A stretch of DNA of 10,137 bases from Spartobacteria bacterium UBA6821 (GTDB lineage Bacteria; Verrucomicrobiota; Verrucomicrobiia; Chthoniobacterales; UBA6821). Under the pieces are notes generated by a model. The model saw only the letters and a program-made list of their open reading frames with translations. It was not told where the DNA came from and made no database searches. Of the stretch, positions 1 through 5,361 are shown piece after piece (within the stretch, counting starts at the first letter, position 1; every line of letters starts with the position of its first letter). The DNA is taken from positions 930-11,066 of the forward strand of contig DKEN01000034.1 of the NCBI GenBank assembly GCA_002452515.1, written 5' to 3'. The position numbers and the translations under genes were made by a program.

Positions 1-198
1 GGAAAGATGCTCCGGGGTGCTAATTTTGACTCTCCTTGTTTCATCACGCCGACAGGGGTTGCGGCGTTGGCATTGGGTGATAAAAAATGGAGTGATGCCG
101 TGCTGGCCTATGGTCTCAAGGCGCATGAGGGGTATTACGAAGACAGTGTGAATCTGCTCTCTCTGCTCGTGATGGCGGGAAAGGCGGAGCTTCCGTAG
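1..198 (+). CDS. C-terminal fragment, probable glycoside hydrolase family 8 (endoglucanase/BcsZ-like)
   Basis: The reading frame is open from the first base and stops at 196-198, so the 5' part lies outside the window and only about 65 residues are visible. The fragment reads SPCFITPTGVAALALGDKKW and then a stretch ending in YYEDSVNLLSLLVMAG. A Tyr-Tyr followed by a Leu-rich helix very near the C-terminus resembles the end of GH8 enzymes such as the bacterial cellulose-synthesis endoglucanases (BcsZ/CMCax), which finish with an aromatic pair and a Leu-rich final helix. GH8 enzymes hydrolyse beta-1,4-glucans in the periplasm or outside the cell by an inverting mechanism. The catalytic residues would lie upstream and cannot be seen. 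The family call rests only on the C-terminal pattern. Another alpha-helical (alpha/alpha)6-barrel glycosidase is the main alternative. Confidence 0.5.
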   Translation, partial: GKMLRGANFDSPCFITPTGVAALALGDKKWSDAVLAYGLKAHEGYYEDSVNLLSLLVMAGKAELP

Positions 199-212
199 GG
201 AAGGCGAAAGGA

Positions 213-342
213 TTTTTAACCACAAAGAAGAGACAAAGTGGGATCCAAGTTGGTGAGATGAAATGAATATTTGTGTTCTGCTTTTCAGACAACTTGGCTG
301 ATACCTTTTCTGTATTTTGTGGTGAATGCAGTTTTTAACCAC
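213..342. repeat. Imperfect nested palindromic intergenic repeat (ACCACAAA type)
   Basis: Two nested inverted repeats are seen. The outer arms are ACCACAAA (219-226) and TTTGTGGT (316-323). The inner arms are CCAAGTTG (245-252) and CAACTTGG (290-297). Both pairs match perfectly, and the sequence between them is partly symmetrical. The 11-mer TTTTTAACCAC occurs exactly at 213-223 and again at 332-342, so the second copy may begin another partial unit (AACCACTGAAGGAAACTCAGAGG). The structure resembles a non-autonomous dispersed repeat that folds as RNA or ssDNA. No coding potential is seen. Confidence 0.55.
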
Positions 343-500
343 TGAAGGAAACTCAGAGGTAGAGATTGTCAAAAGGCGCGTCGGAACGCGGCTTAGTCAT
401 TCGAGGCGTAGGCCGAGAAGTCGGAGGATCAGCAGATCCGAGGATGCCTGGTTGGGGACAACCGGCAGAAAAAAAGGCCCGCGGAATAAGAAAAATCCGA
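343..500. other. Gene-free, hairpin-rich intergenic segment
   Basis: No credible gene is present here; the one open frame through it gives an Arg/Ser-rich product of low complexity. Two compact hairpins stand out. One is GGATC-AGCA-GATCC at 426-439. The other is a 7-bp stem with one G-T wobble, CTGGTTG-GGGA-CAACCGG at 448-465, with a GNRA-type loop, followed by an A-rich run. The segment between about 385 and 445 is rich in short CGAGG/GGCCGAG/CGGAGG motifs. It may be a second dispersed repeat or a structured RNA; the sequence alone does not decide. Confidence 0.35.
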
Positions 501-536
501 TTTTTTACAAAGAAGGATTGACCGGCTACAGCATTT

Positions 537-577
537 GATATTGAGATACAGTCTCACTGAGATAGAATCTCAATATC
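537..577. promoter_or_regulatory. Tandem Fur-box-like operator overlapping the promoter
   Basis: A perfect 11-bp inverted repeat, GATATTGAGAT (537-547) and ATCTCAATATC (567-577), encloses two 15-bp palindromic units separated by one base: TGAGATACAGTCTCA (542-556) and TGAGATAGAATCTCA (558-572). Both fit TGAGA-N5-TCTCA. This is close to the 7-1-7 Fur-box form TGAGAAT-N-ATTCTCA known from several Gram-negative bacteria, but the inner AT pairs differ. The two sites cover the -35 and -10 elements, as expected for repression. The neighbouring iron permease gene supports a metal-responsive Fur-family regulator. Another Fur paralogue or a different dimeric repressor is possible. Confidence 0.55.
541..568 (+). 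promoter_or_regulatory. Sigma70-like promoter of the FTR1 cluster
   Basis: TTGAGA (541-546; 5 of 6 match to TTGACA) is separated by 16 bp from TAGAAT (563-568; 5 of 6 match to TATAAT). The predicted start of transcription near 575 leaves a leader of about 37 nt before the ATG at 612. It is the best promoter match found upstream of the cluster. Confidence 0.55.
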
Positions 578-611
578 GAAAGCACAGGCAGCCTTTTCAT
601 TGTAACGTACC

Positions 612-1631
612 ATGACCACCATGACGGAAACCGCACATCATCTTTCCCTGTTGCCGGAACCCCCCTCCGAGGTGGCTCCCATCAACAAACCCAGCCCCCG
701 GCTGAGGGCCGGACTCTGGATGGTTGGGATTCTCGCTCTTGCCGCCTTGATCTGGGCGGGCATCACCTCGGCGGGTTCCCCCGATCCGACGGCTCCTGAT
801 GCCACACCAGCAGTGGCGATGATGGATACTGCCGTGCTTGTCTTCCGCGAGGGTCTGGAATGCGTGCTGGTGCTGGCTGCTCTGACCGCCGGATTGGCCG
901 GTTCAATCAAAAGTGTCAGAAATCCCATCACAGTCGGTGTAGGTGTCGGTCTGGGAGCCACAGTCGTGACCTGGATGATCGCCGTCGGGATCGTCGAGAA
1001 ACTGATGGAGAGCATTTCCGCCCTGAAACTTCAGGCCGCCACCGGCTTGCTTGCCATCGTTGTCCTGCTGGTGATCATGAACTGGTTTTTTCACAAGGTG
1101 TATTGGGGGGGATGGATCGCCATGCACCACCGCCGCAAGAAGGCGCTGATTTCAGGTAAAGGAAGCAAAAGGGCCATGCTGCTTGGACTGGTCGCCCTGG
1201 GATTCACCTCTGTCTATCGCGAGGGGTTTGAGATCGTGCTTTTCCTGCAAAGCTACCGGTTGAAGTGGGGCGATCAGGTAGTGCTCAGTGGTGCGCTGAT
1301 CGGACTGGTGCTAACGGCGGGCGTAGGGGTGATTGTTTTCGTGGCACAGCGTCGTCTGCCCTTCCGGAAGATGCTGGTGGTGACGGGTATCCTGCTCGGA
1401 TTTGTCCTTCTGGTAATGGTGGGCGAACAGGCTCAGGAGATGCAGCAGGCTCAATGGATCCCGACAACAACCATTTCGTGGCTGAACCCCTATCTCCCTG
1501 CCTGGACGGGTGTCTGGTTTTCTCTCTTTCCCACAGTCGAGACACTGATTGCTCAGGGATTGGCCGCGGTCATTGTGATCGGATCGTTCTTCGGGGCGCA
1601 GAAAATCGCCTCGGGCGGCAATCGATTATAG
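612..1631 (+). CDS. FTR1-family iron permease (EfeU/FtrC-like)
   Basis: This is an integral inner-membrane protein of the oxidase-dependent Fe transporter (OFeT/FTR1) family, which carries iron across the cytoplasmic membrane, usually coupled to a ferroxidase or other redox partner. Both signature REGxE motifs are present: REGLE at residues 79-83 and REGFE at 203-207, each inside a hydrophobic segment. About eight membrane segments can be drawn (roughly 33-54, 73-97, 105-128, 141-161, 187-214, 223-246, 253-271, 310-330). In EfeU the first REGxE motif lies close to the N-terminus. Here it is preceded by about 70 extra residues, including one added membrane segment and a Pro-rich linker. The 339-residue length is reasonable for that architecture. 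The start at 612 has no clear Shine-Dalgarno; Met4 (621) is an alternative. It is the first gene of the cluster, directly downstream of the Fur-box-like promoter. Confidence 0.9.
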   Translation: MTTMTETAHHLSLLPEPPSEVAPINKPSPRLRAGLWMVGILALAALIWAGITSAGSPDPTAPDATPAVAMMDTAVLVFREGLECVLVLAALTAGLAGSIKSVRNPITVGVGVGLGATVVTWMIAVGIVEKLMESISALKLQAATGLLAIVVLLVIMNWFFHKVYWGGWIAMHHRRKKALISGKGSKRAMLLGLVALGFTSVYREGFEIVLFLQSYRLKWGDQVVLSGALIGLVLTAGVGVIVFVAQRRLPFRKMLVVTGILLGFVLLVMVGEQAQEMQQAQWIPTTTISWLNPYLPAWTGVWFSLFPTVETLIAQGLAAVIVIGSFFGAQKIASGGNRL

Positions 1632-1694
1632 TCCGTTAATCGGAATATTTTCAGGGAAGAATAATCGCGTTTATAAGTAAGATATAATCATACA

Positions 1695-2684
1695 ATGAAA
1701 AACAACATACAGACCATCTCACTCTGCCTCTTGTCGATGGCCGCCTGCACAGGCGGATCCCTTTATGCCCAATCGACCGGTGGTACGAATCCGATTACCG
1801 TGGCTCCGAGTCCAGCCCGAGGGGATTCTGGCGCTTCTGACAAGAGTGTTGCGGTGGCAGCACAATCCCTGGCTGCCTCTGCATCGGTGCCCGATACCCG
1901 CTATGGCCTTTTTGGCCAATTTGACCGTCGGAGCGCTTATGGTCAGGATGAGTTTCCAGAACCTTTTATCGTGGATGACAGTGATCTGGAACGGAATGAG
2001 GCCCGGTTTGATTGGTTGCACACCTCGGGTCCCGGATCGGGAAATACCACGGATGTTCTTCATTCCGAAGTGGAGAAGGGGTTTGGGCTCCTGACGGTTG
2101 AAGTGGAGCTTCCCTATGTGCAGAACATCTCCAATGGACAGGTCACCAAGGGGCTCGACAACATGGATTTGGGAGCCCGTTATCCCCTCTATGAGTATGT
2201 CTCGCGCAATGGGCTTATCAATACGACCTTCGGCGCCGCCCTGGAGGTGGGTATCCCGTTTTTCAATCAGATCAGTGTGAATGCCGAAGTGGTGCCGAAG
2301 GTTTTCAATGATCTGATGATCGGGCAACACTTCACCGTCCAGTCCATTCTGGGATGGTCGTCGTTGCTTGGTCGCGGGCCAGATGGTGGACTTCAAAACG
2401 GCGAGTATGGATTCGTTTTCGGCTATACGCTCCAGCACCGCGATCTCCCCATTCCCGGCGTGGAACAGTTCATTCCGATTATGGAATTGAATGGTGCCAA
2501 AACGCTCACCAAGGAGGATGCGGGAAGCGATGCCCTGACTGCCGATGTGGGGTTCCGGGTGAATACGAAGCCCATCTGGGGTGTGCAGCCCCGTCTTGGA
2601 GCGGCTTTTGTCTTTCCTTTGGACAGCGGAGGAAGAGAGCAGCAGACGAGTGGATTTATTCTCAGCGCGGTGTTTGAATACTGA
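1695..2684 (+). CDS. Exported outer-membrane beta-barrel-like protein of unknown function
   Basis: The first 25 residues form a signal peptide with a short polar start (MKNN), a hydrophobic core and a cut probably after LYA. A Cys at residue 18 (MAAC) is not a good lipobox. Residues 27-66 are a low-complexity Ser/Ala/Gly/Pro linker. The rest alternates polar and hydrophobic residues with frequent Gly and aromatics (for example FGLLTVEVELPYVQN at 130-144, then NMDLGARYPLYEY at 156-168) and ends in FILSAVFEY. A terminal aromatic after a beta strand is typical of outer-membrane barrels recognised by BamA. I do not recognise a named family with certainty; the pattern recalls the generic transporter barrels related to phenol-degradation MetA-type proteins. 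It lies 63 bp after the FTR1 gene and 1 bp before the Rieske gene, so a role in metal passage or surface assembly is plausible but inferred. Confidence 0.7.
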   Translation: MKNNIQTISLCLLSMAACTGGSLYAQSTGGTNPITVAPSPARGDSGASDKSVAVAAQSLAASASVPDTRYGLFGQFDRRSAYGQDEFPEPFIVDDSDLERNEARFDWLHTSGPGSGNTTDVLHSEVEKGFGLLTVEVELPYVQNISNGQVTKGLDNMDLGARYPLYEYVSRNGLINTTFGAALEVGIPFFNQISVNAEVVPKVFNDLMIGQHFTVQSILGWSSLLGRGPDGGLQNGEYGFVFGYTLQHRDLPIPGVEQFIPIMELNGAKTLTKEDAGSDALTADVGFRVNTKPIWGVQPRLGAAFVFPLDSGGREQQTSGFILSAVFEY

Positions 2685-2685
2685 G

Positions 2686-3126
2686 ATGGACTCCACCAAT
2701 CAGCCTTCCAAAATCAGCCGCAGGGATTTTTTCACCTTGCTAACCGGTGCAGGCGTTGCCCTGTGCACCGGGTGCAAAGCATTGGATGGGGGTGCCGGGG
2801 CCGGCGCGGGGACAGGTGCCTCAAGCAGGGTGATCAATGCCGGTCCTGTCAGCGCTTACTCCGGTGAGGGCGTGTACACAACCTACTTGGAGGAGGGTTT
2901 TTTTGTGATCAGGGAGAAGGGCAAGCTGTTTGCCCTCTCCTCTGTCTGCACACACCGTGACTGTTTGCTCACGGCGGAGCCTGATCATTCCTTCTCCTGT
3001 CACTGTCACGGATCCACCTTTGACGAGAATGGCAAGGTGACCGAAGGCCCGGCCACTCGGAATCTGCCAGTCTTTGCGACAAGCACGGATGCCCAGGGGA
3101 ATTTGCTGGTTATGGTGACAGGCTAA
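2686..3126 (+). CDS. Tat-exported Rieske [2Fe-2S] protein
   Basis: This 146-residue protein starts at 2686, one base after the stop of the previous gene, which suggests translational coupling. A longer in-frame start (2581) would lie inside the preceding gene and remove the export signal from the N-terminus. Residues 10-16 (ISRRDFF) form a twin-arginine motif, followed by a hydrophobic core and ALCTGC at 25-30; Cys30 could be a lipidation site, though position -3 is Cys. A Gly/Ala-rich tether (34-45) precedes the Rieske domain. The cluster ligands are visible: CTH at 88-90 and CHCH at 105-108, giving Cys88, His90, Cys105 and His108. Cys93 and Cys107 fit the disulfide of bc1-type Rieske proteins. 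The following GSTFDENGKVTEGPA is the usual Rieske continuation. No oxygenase catalytic domain is attached, so it probably acts as a periplasmic or membrane-anchored electron carrier, perhaps for the neighbouring FTR1 permease. Confidence 0.9.
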   Translation: MDSTNQPSKISRRDFFTLLTGAGVALCTGCKALDGGAGAGAGTGASSRVINAGPVSAYSGEGVYTTYLEEGFFVIREKGKLFALSSVCTHRDCLLTAEPDHSFSCHCHGSTFDENGKVTEGPATRNLPVFATSTDAQGNLLVMVTG

Positions 3127-3239
3127 ACAGACTCCTTGAAATGGATTAATCCTTTGTTTCTAAAAAAGCAGAATATGAATTTCTCAGTAGGGACAAGTAT
3201 TGGCTTGAACGCACGGTTGCCACGGCTACTCGATATCGT

Positions 3240-4613
3240 ATGACTTGGAAGAAGCCTCTAGTATTTCTCCTGCAAGTCATTGCAGGGGTCGCTCTGCTTC
3301 AGGCCGATCCTACCACATCCACCTACGATCCGTTCAATCTTCTCCAGCAGAGCCAGATCCTTGGAGATGGGTTCGGCTACCGCCGCATGGCGGCGGATCA
3401 CGGAGTGGTGATTTCGGCACAATCGACCTCGGACCTGTTTGGTAACACCCTGGGAGGGGCGGCCACGGGAACAACCTACTCCGGGCTGCTGAATCTCGGG
3501 CTCTCCGTGGACTTGGACAAAGCCGTTGGATGGGAGGGAGCCTCGTTCAAAAATACTTGGCTCTGGATTTACGGAACGGATCTCTCTGCCAACTATGTGC
3601 ATAATGCGATGACCGTGAGCAGTAGCGCAGCACTGCCTGGGTTCCGTTGTTATGAGCTCTGGTTTCAACAGAATCTCTTCCATGATGTTGTTTCCCTGCG
3701 CGGTGGACTGATCGCGATCGACACGGAGTTCATGCAGTCTGATTCGGCCTCGTTGTTTGTGAACAGCACCTTTGGAATCCCCGCGCTCTTCTCCCTGAAC
3801 ATTCCGAACAGTGGCCCGACCTATCCGCTTGCCACCCCGGGAGTCAGATTAGCCCTTCAACCAACCTCGTGGCTGACACTGCGGAGTGCACTGACCCAGG
3901 CGAACCCCTTTAGCCAGCAACAGAACCCAAGGGGTTTCAACTGGAATTTTGGTCCTTCCGGTGGACTGCTCTCCCTCAACGAGGTTGCGGCAACATGGAA
4001 CAAAGATGCTGGTGTTAAGGGACTGTCAGGAACAGTAAAAGCCGGTTTCTGGCTCCAAACGGGACAGGATAATGAATCATCGGAAGCTGCTCCGGGGGCT
4101 AATAATTTCGGATTCGGTACACCGGAGGCCCGCAACTACAGCAGTGGATTCTATGGCATTCTTGACCAACAGCTCTATGCCGTGCCCAACGCAGCCTCCC
4201 CCTGTGTACCCGGAGACAAGAATAAACAACCAGCCGCCAGTCCCGATTGCACCTGTTCCGGTAAGGGGCTCTCGGGCTTCACCCGCCTCGGGTTCTCACC
4301 GCAGCAGGGGAGTCCGGTGGGATTCTACAGCGACGCGGGATTAGTCTATACGGGACTTGTCCCGACACGTGATGCCGACAAACTGGGAGTCGCCTTTGGC
4401 TATGCCCAGATGGGCAGTCAATATGCGTCCCTCGGAAGTGCCCAGGGATTGCCGGGTGTGGGGTATGAGGCGGTCACGGAGCTTTCCTATGCGATGCAGT
4501 TGTCGCCGTCGGTTTCCCTCCAACCTGACCTGCAATACATTCTCCATCCCGGAGGAACACAACAGTATGGCAACGCTCTCGTGGTTGGCGTACGTGCTGT
4601 GGTGAATTTCTAG
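3240..4613 (+). CDS. OprB-family carbohydrate-selective-type porin
   Basis: This is a 457-residue outer-membrane porin. A signal peptide covers residues 1-22 (MTWKK, hydrophobic core, cut after LLQA). The body shows the OprB pattern: GDGFGYRRMAADHGVVIS near the start (42-59), LWFQQNLFHDVVSLRGGLIAI (140-160), TEFMQSDSASLFVNSTFG (162-179) and TYPLATPGVRLALQPTSWLTLRSAL (194-218), then alternating barrel strands to a terminal Phe (VVGVRAVVNF). OprB porins pass sugars and other small solutes. In this cluster it may instead serve passage of an iron species, which is inference. An unusual Cys-containing loop (PCVPGDKNKQ then PDCTCSG, residues 321-340) lies between strands. It follows the Rieske gene after 113 bp, so it may have its own promoter, though none is clear. 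No Shine-Dalgarno precedes the ATG. Confidence 0.85.
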   Translation: MTWKKPLVFLLQVIAGVALLQADPTTSTYDPFNLLQQSQILGDGFGYRRMAADHGVVISAQSTSDLFGNTLGGAATGTTYSGLLNLGLSVDLDKAVGWEGASFKNTWLWIYGTDLSANYVHNAMTVSSSAALPGFRCYELWFQQNLFHDVVSLRGGLIAIDTEFMQSDSASLFVNSTFGIPALFSLNIPNSGPTYPLATPGVRLALQPTSWLTLRSALTQANPFSQQQNPRGFNWNFGPSGGLLSLNEVAATWNKDAGVKGLSGTVKAGFWLQTGQDNESSEAAPGANNFGFGTPEARNYSSGFYGILDQQLYAVPNAASPCVPGDKNKQPAASPDCTCSGKGLSGFTRLGFSPQQGSPVGFYSDAGLVYTGLVPTRDADKLGVAFGYAQMGSQYASLGSAQGLPGVGYEAVTELSYAMQLSPSVSLQPDLQYILHPGGTQQYGNALVVGVRAVVNF

Positions 4614-4677
4614 GAACACACTGCCCAACCACGGGACAAACTCTCCTCTGGGTCCAAATTATAAACCGAAGGCGAGG

Positions 4678-4926
4678 CTATGGGGTGAACACCCAGCTAG
4701 CCGCAGAGTTTCTCGGTGGCACTATTTTAAGGATGAATCTACTAGTCCTGTTAATACTATTAATGCTCTTGTTTGGTGGTGGAGGATTTTACCTTGGGGG
4801 CCCCTTCATTGGAGGAGGTGGATTTGGTCTCATTCTGATCATTCTTTTAGTACTCTATTTTACCGGGAATCTCAGCCGGAGATAAAACGCTCCATGAGCC
4901 TCCGTACCTAGGGTTACACCCCATAG
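4678..4926. repeat. 10-bp perfect inverted repeat flanking the DUF3309-like gene
   Basis: CTATGGGGTG at 4678-4687 and its exact reverse complement CACCCCATAG at 4917-4926 bracket the small gene. The similarity continues weakly inward (AACACCCAG on the left; TAACCCTAG as read from the right). The left copy also forms a small hairpin, GGGTG-AA-CACCC. The triplet AGG lies directly outside both ends (4675-4677, 4927-4929), which could be a short target duplication or chance. Confidence 0.4.
4733..4885 (+). CDS. DUF3309-like small hydrophobic membrane protein
   Basis: This is a 50-residue peptide starting MNLLVLLILLMLLFGGGG, then a Gly-rich middle (YLGGPFIGGGGFG) and a second hydrophobic segment (LILIILLVLYF) with a basic end (NLSRR). 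Two short membrane segments joined by a Gly-rich turn match the layout of DUF3309 proteins, which usually have about 50 residues and a GGLGLILxILLVLLLxG-like second half. Their function is unknown; they are often found among envelope-stress genes. An in-frame GTG at 4685 would add 16 residues, but the ATG at 4733 gives the usual family length. It is preceded by AAGG that touches the ATG, too close for a good ribosome binding site. It lies between two copies of a 10-bp inverted repeat and upstream of a CsbD gene. Confidence 0.7.
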   Translation: MNLLVLLILLMLLFGGGGFYLGGPFIGGGGFGLILIILLVLYFTGNLSRR

Positions 4927-4960
4927 AGGCAGTCGCAGAACGCAGCTACTCTCTCAACTG

Positions 4961-5146
4961 ATGAATATCCAAGAAATTAAGGGCGACTGGGCAATCACGA
5001 AGGCAAAGCTCAAACAAAAATGGTCAATTCTTACGGATGACGACCTCCAATATGTCTCTGGAAAAGAGGAGGAGTTGATCGGCAGAATTCAACAGCAAAC
5101 CGGCGTGTTGCGGGAAGTGATCGAAAAGGAACTCAAGTCACCTTGA
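4961..5146 (+). CDS. CsbD-family stress protein
   Basis: This 61-residue, charged, soluble protein matches the whole CsbD domain: an N-terminal KGDWAITKAKLKQKWSILTDDDL (residues 7-29), then SGKEEELIGRIQQQTGVLREVIEKEL (33-58). The LTDDDL and GK-EELIGRIQ blocks are the family hallmarks. CsbD-like proteins form a small four-helix fold and are induced as part of the general stress response in Bacillus and many Gram-negative bacteria; their molecular role is not known. The length is typical. No Shine-Dalgarno is visible before the ATG. It follows the DUF3309-like gene by 75 bp and precedes the DUF748 gene by 215 bp, making a small stress/envelope group. Confidence 0.88.
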   Translation: MNIQEIKGDWAITKAKLKQKWSILTDDDLQYVSGKEEELIGRIQQQTGVLREVIEKELKSP

Positions 5147-5270
5147 AGGAGAGATTGAAGCCATCAGGCAATCGAACCCGCCAATTTCTTTACATGGCAT
5201 TACTCGGGGATGACAGGATCAGGGATGGAACGATGATGAACGTTGGAATGTAAATCGGGAAAGTCAGCCC

Positions 5271-5320
5271 TGATAGTGGGCTCCTATCAAAGATGTTCGA
5301 GAAAAAGTGCGATTTGATAG
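5271..5320 (+). promoter_or_regulatory. Alternative-hairpin leader upstream of the DUF748 gene
   Basis: TGATAG occurs at 5271-5276, as its complement within CTATCAAA at 5284-5291, and again within TTTGATAG at 5313-5320. The middle copy can pair with the first (6-bp stem, 7-nt loop) or with the last (8-bp stem, 21-nt loop), so the two stems exclude each other. The sites end 41 bp before the DUF748 start. They may be an operator or a switching RNA leader. Confidence 0.35.
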
Positions 5321-5361
5321 CGTACAGGTCGCTCATGAAAACAGTTAAGCTTAAGGATTAA

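Noticed and set aside
326..538. 70-codon Arg/Ser-rich open frame upstream of the FTR1 gene
   Set aside because: It overlaps the palindromic repeat, the hairpin-rich segment and the start of the operator palindrome; its composition is low complexity and it resembles no known protein.
1683..1688. Perfect TATAAT upstream of the barrel protein gene
   Set aside because: It ends only 6 bp before the ATG and has no -35 element at 16-18 bp, so it would need a leaderless start downstream of the ATG.
1719..2699. 326-codon open frame antisense to the barrel protein gene
   Set aside because: The plus-strand frame has a signal peptide, barrel-like strands and a C-terminal aromatic; the antisense product has none of these and appears to be a shadow.
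3143..3152. GGATTAATCC palindrome between the Rieske and OprB-like genes
   Set aside because: A 10-bp AT-rich palindrome is short enough to be chance, and no promoter elements accompany it.
3171..3186. Possible Fur half-site (AATTTCTCA) before the OprB-like gene
   Set aside because: Only one arm resembles the TGAGA/TCTCA motif; the other arm does not match, so it is not comparable with the 542-572 sites.
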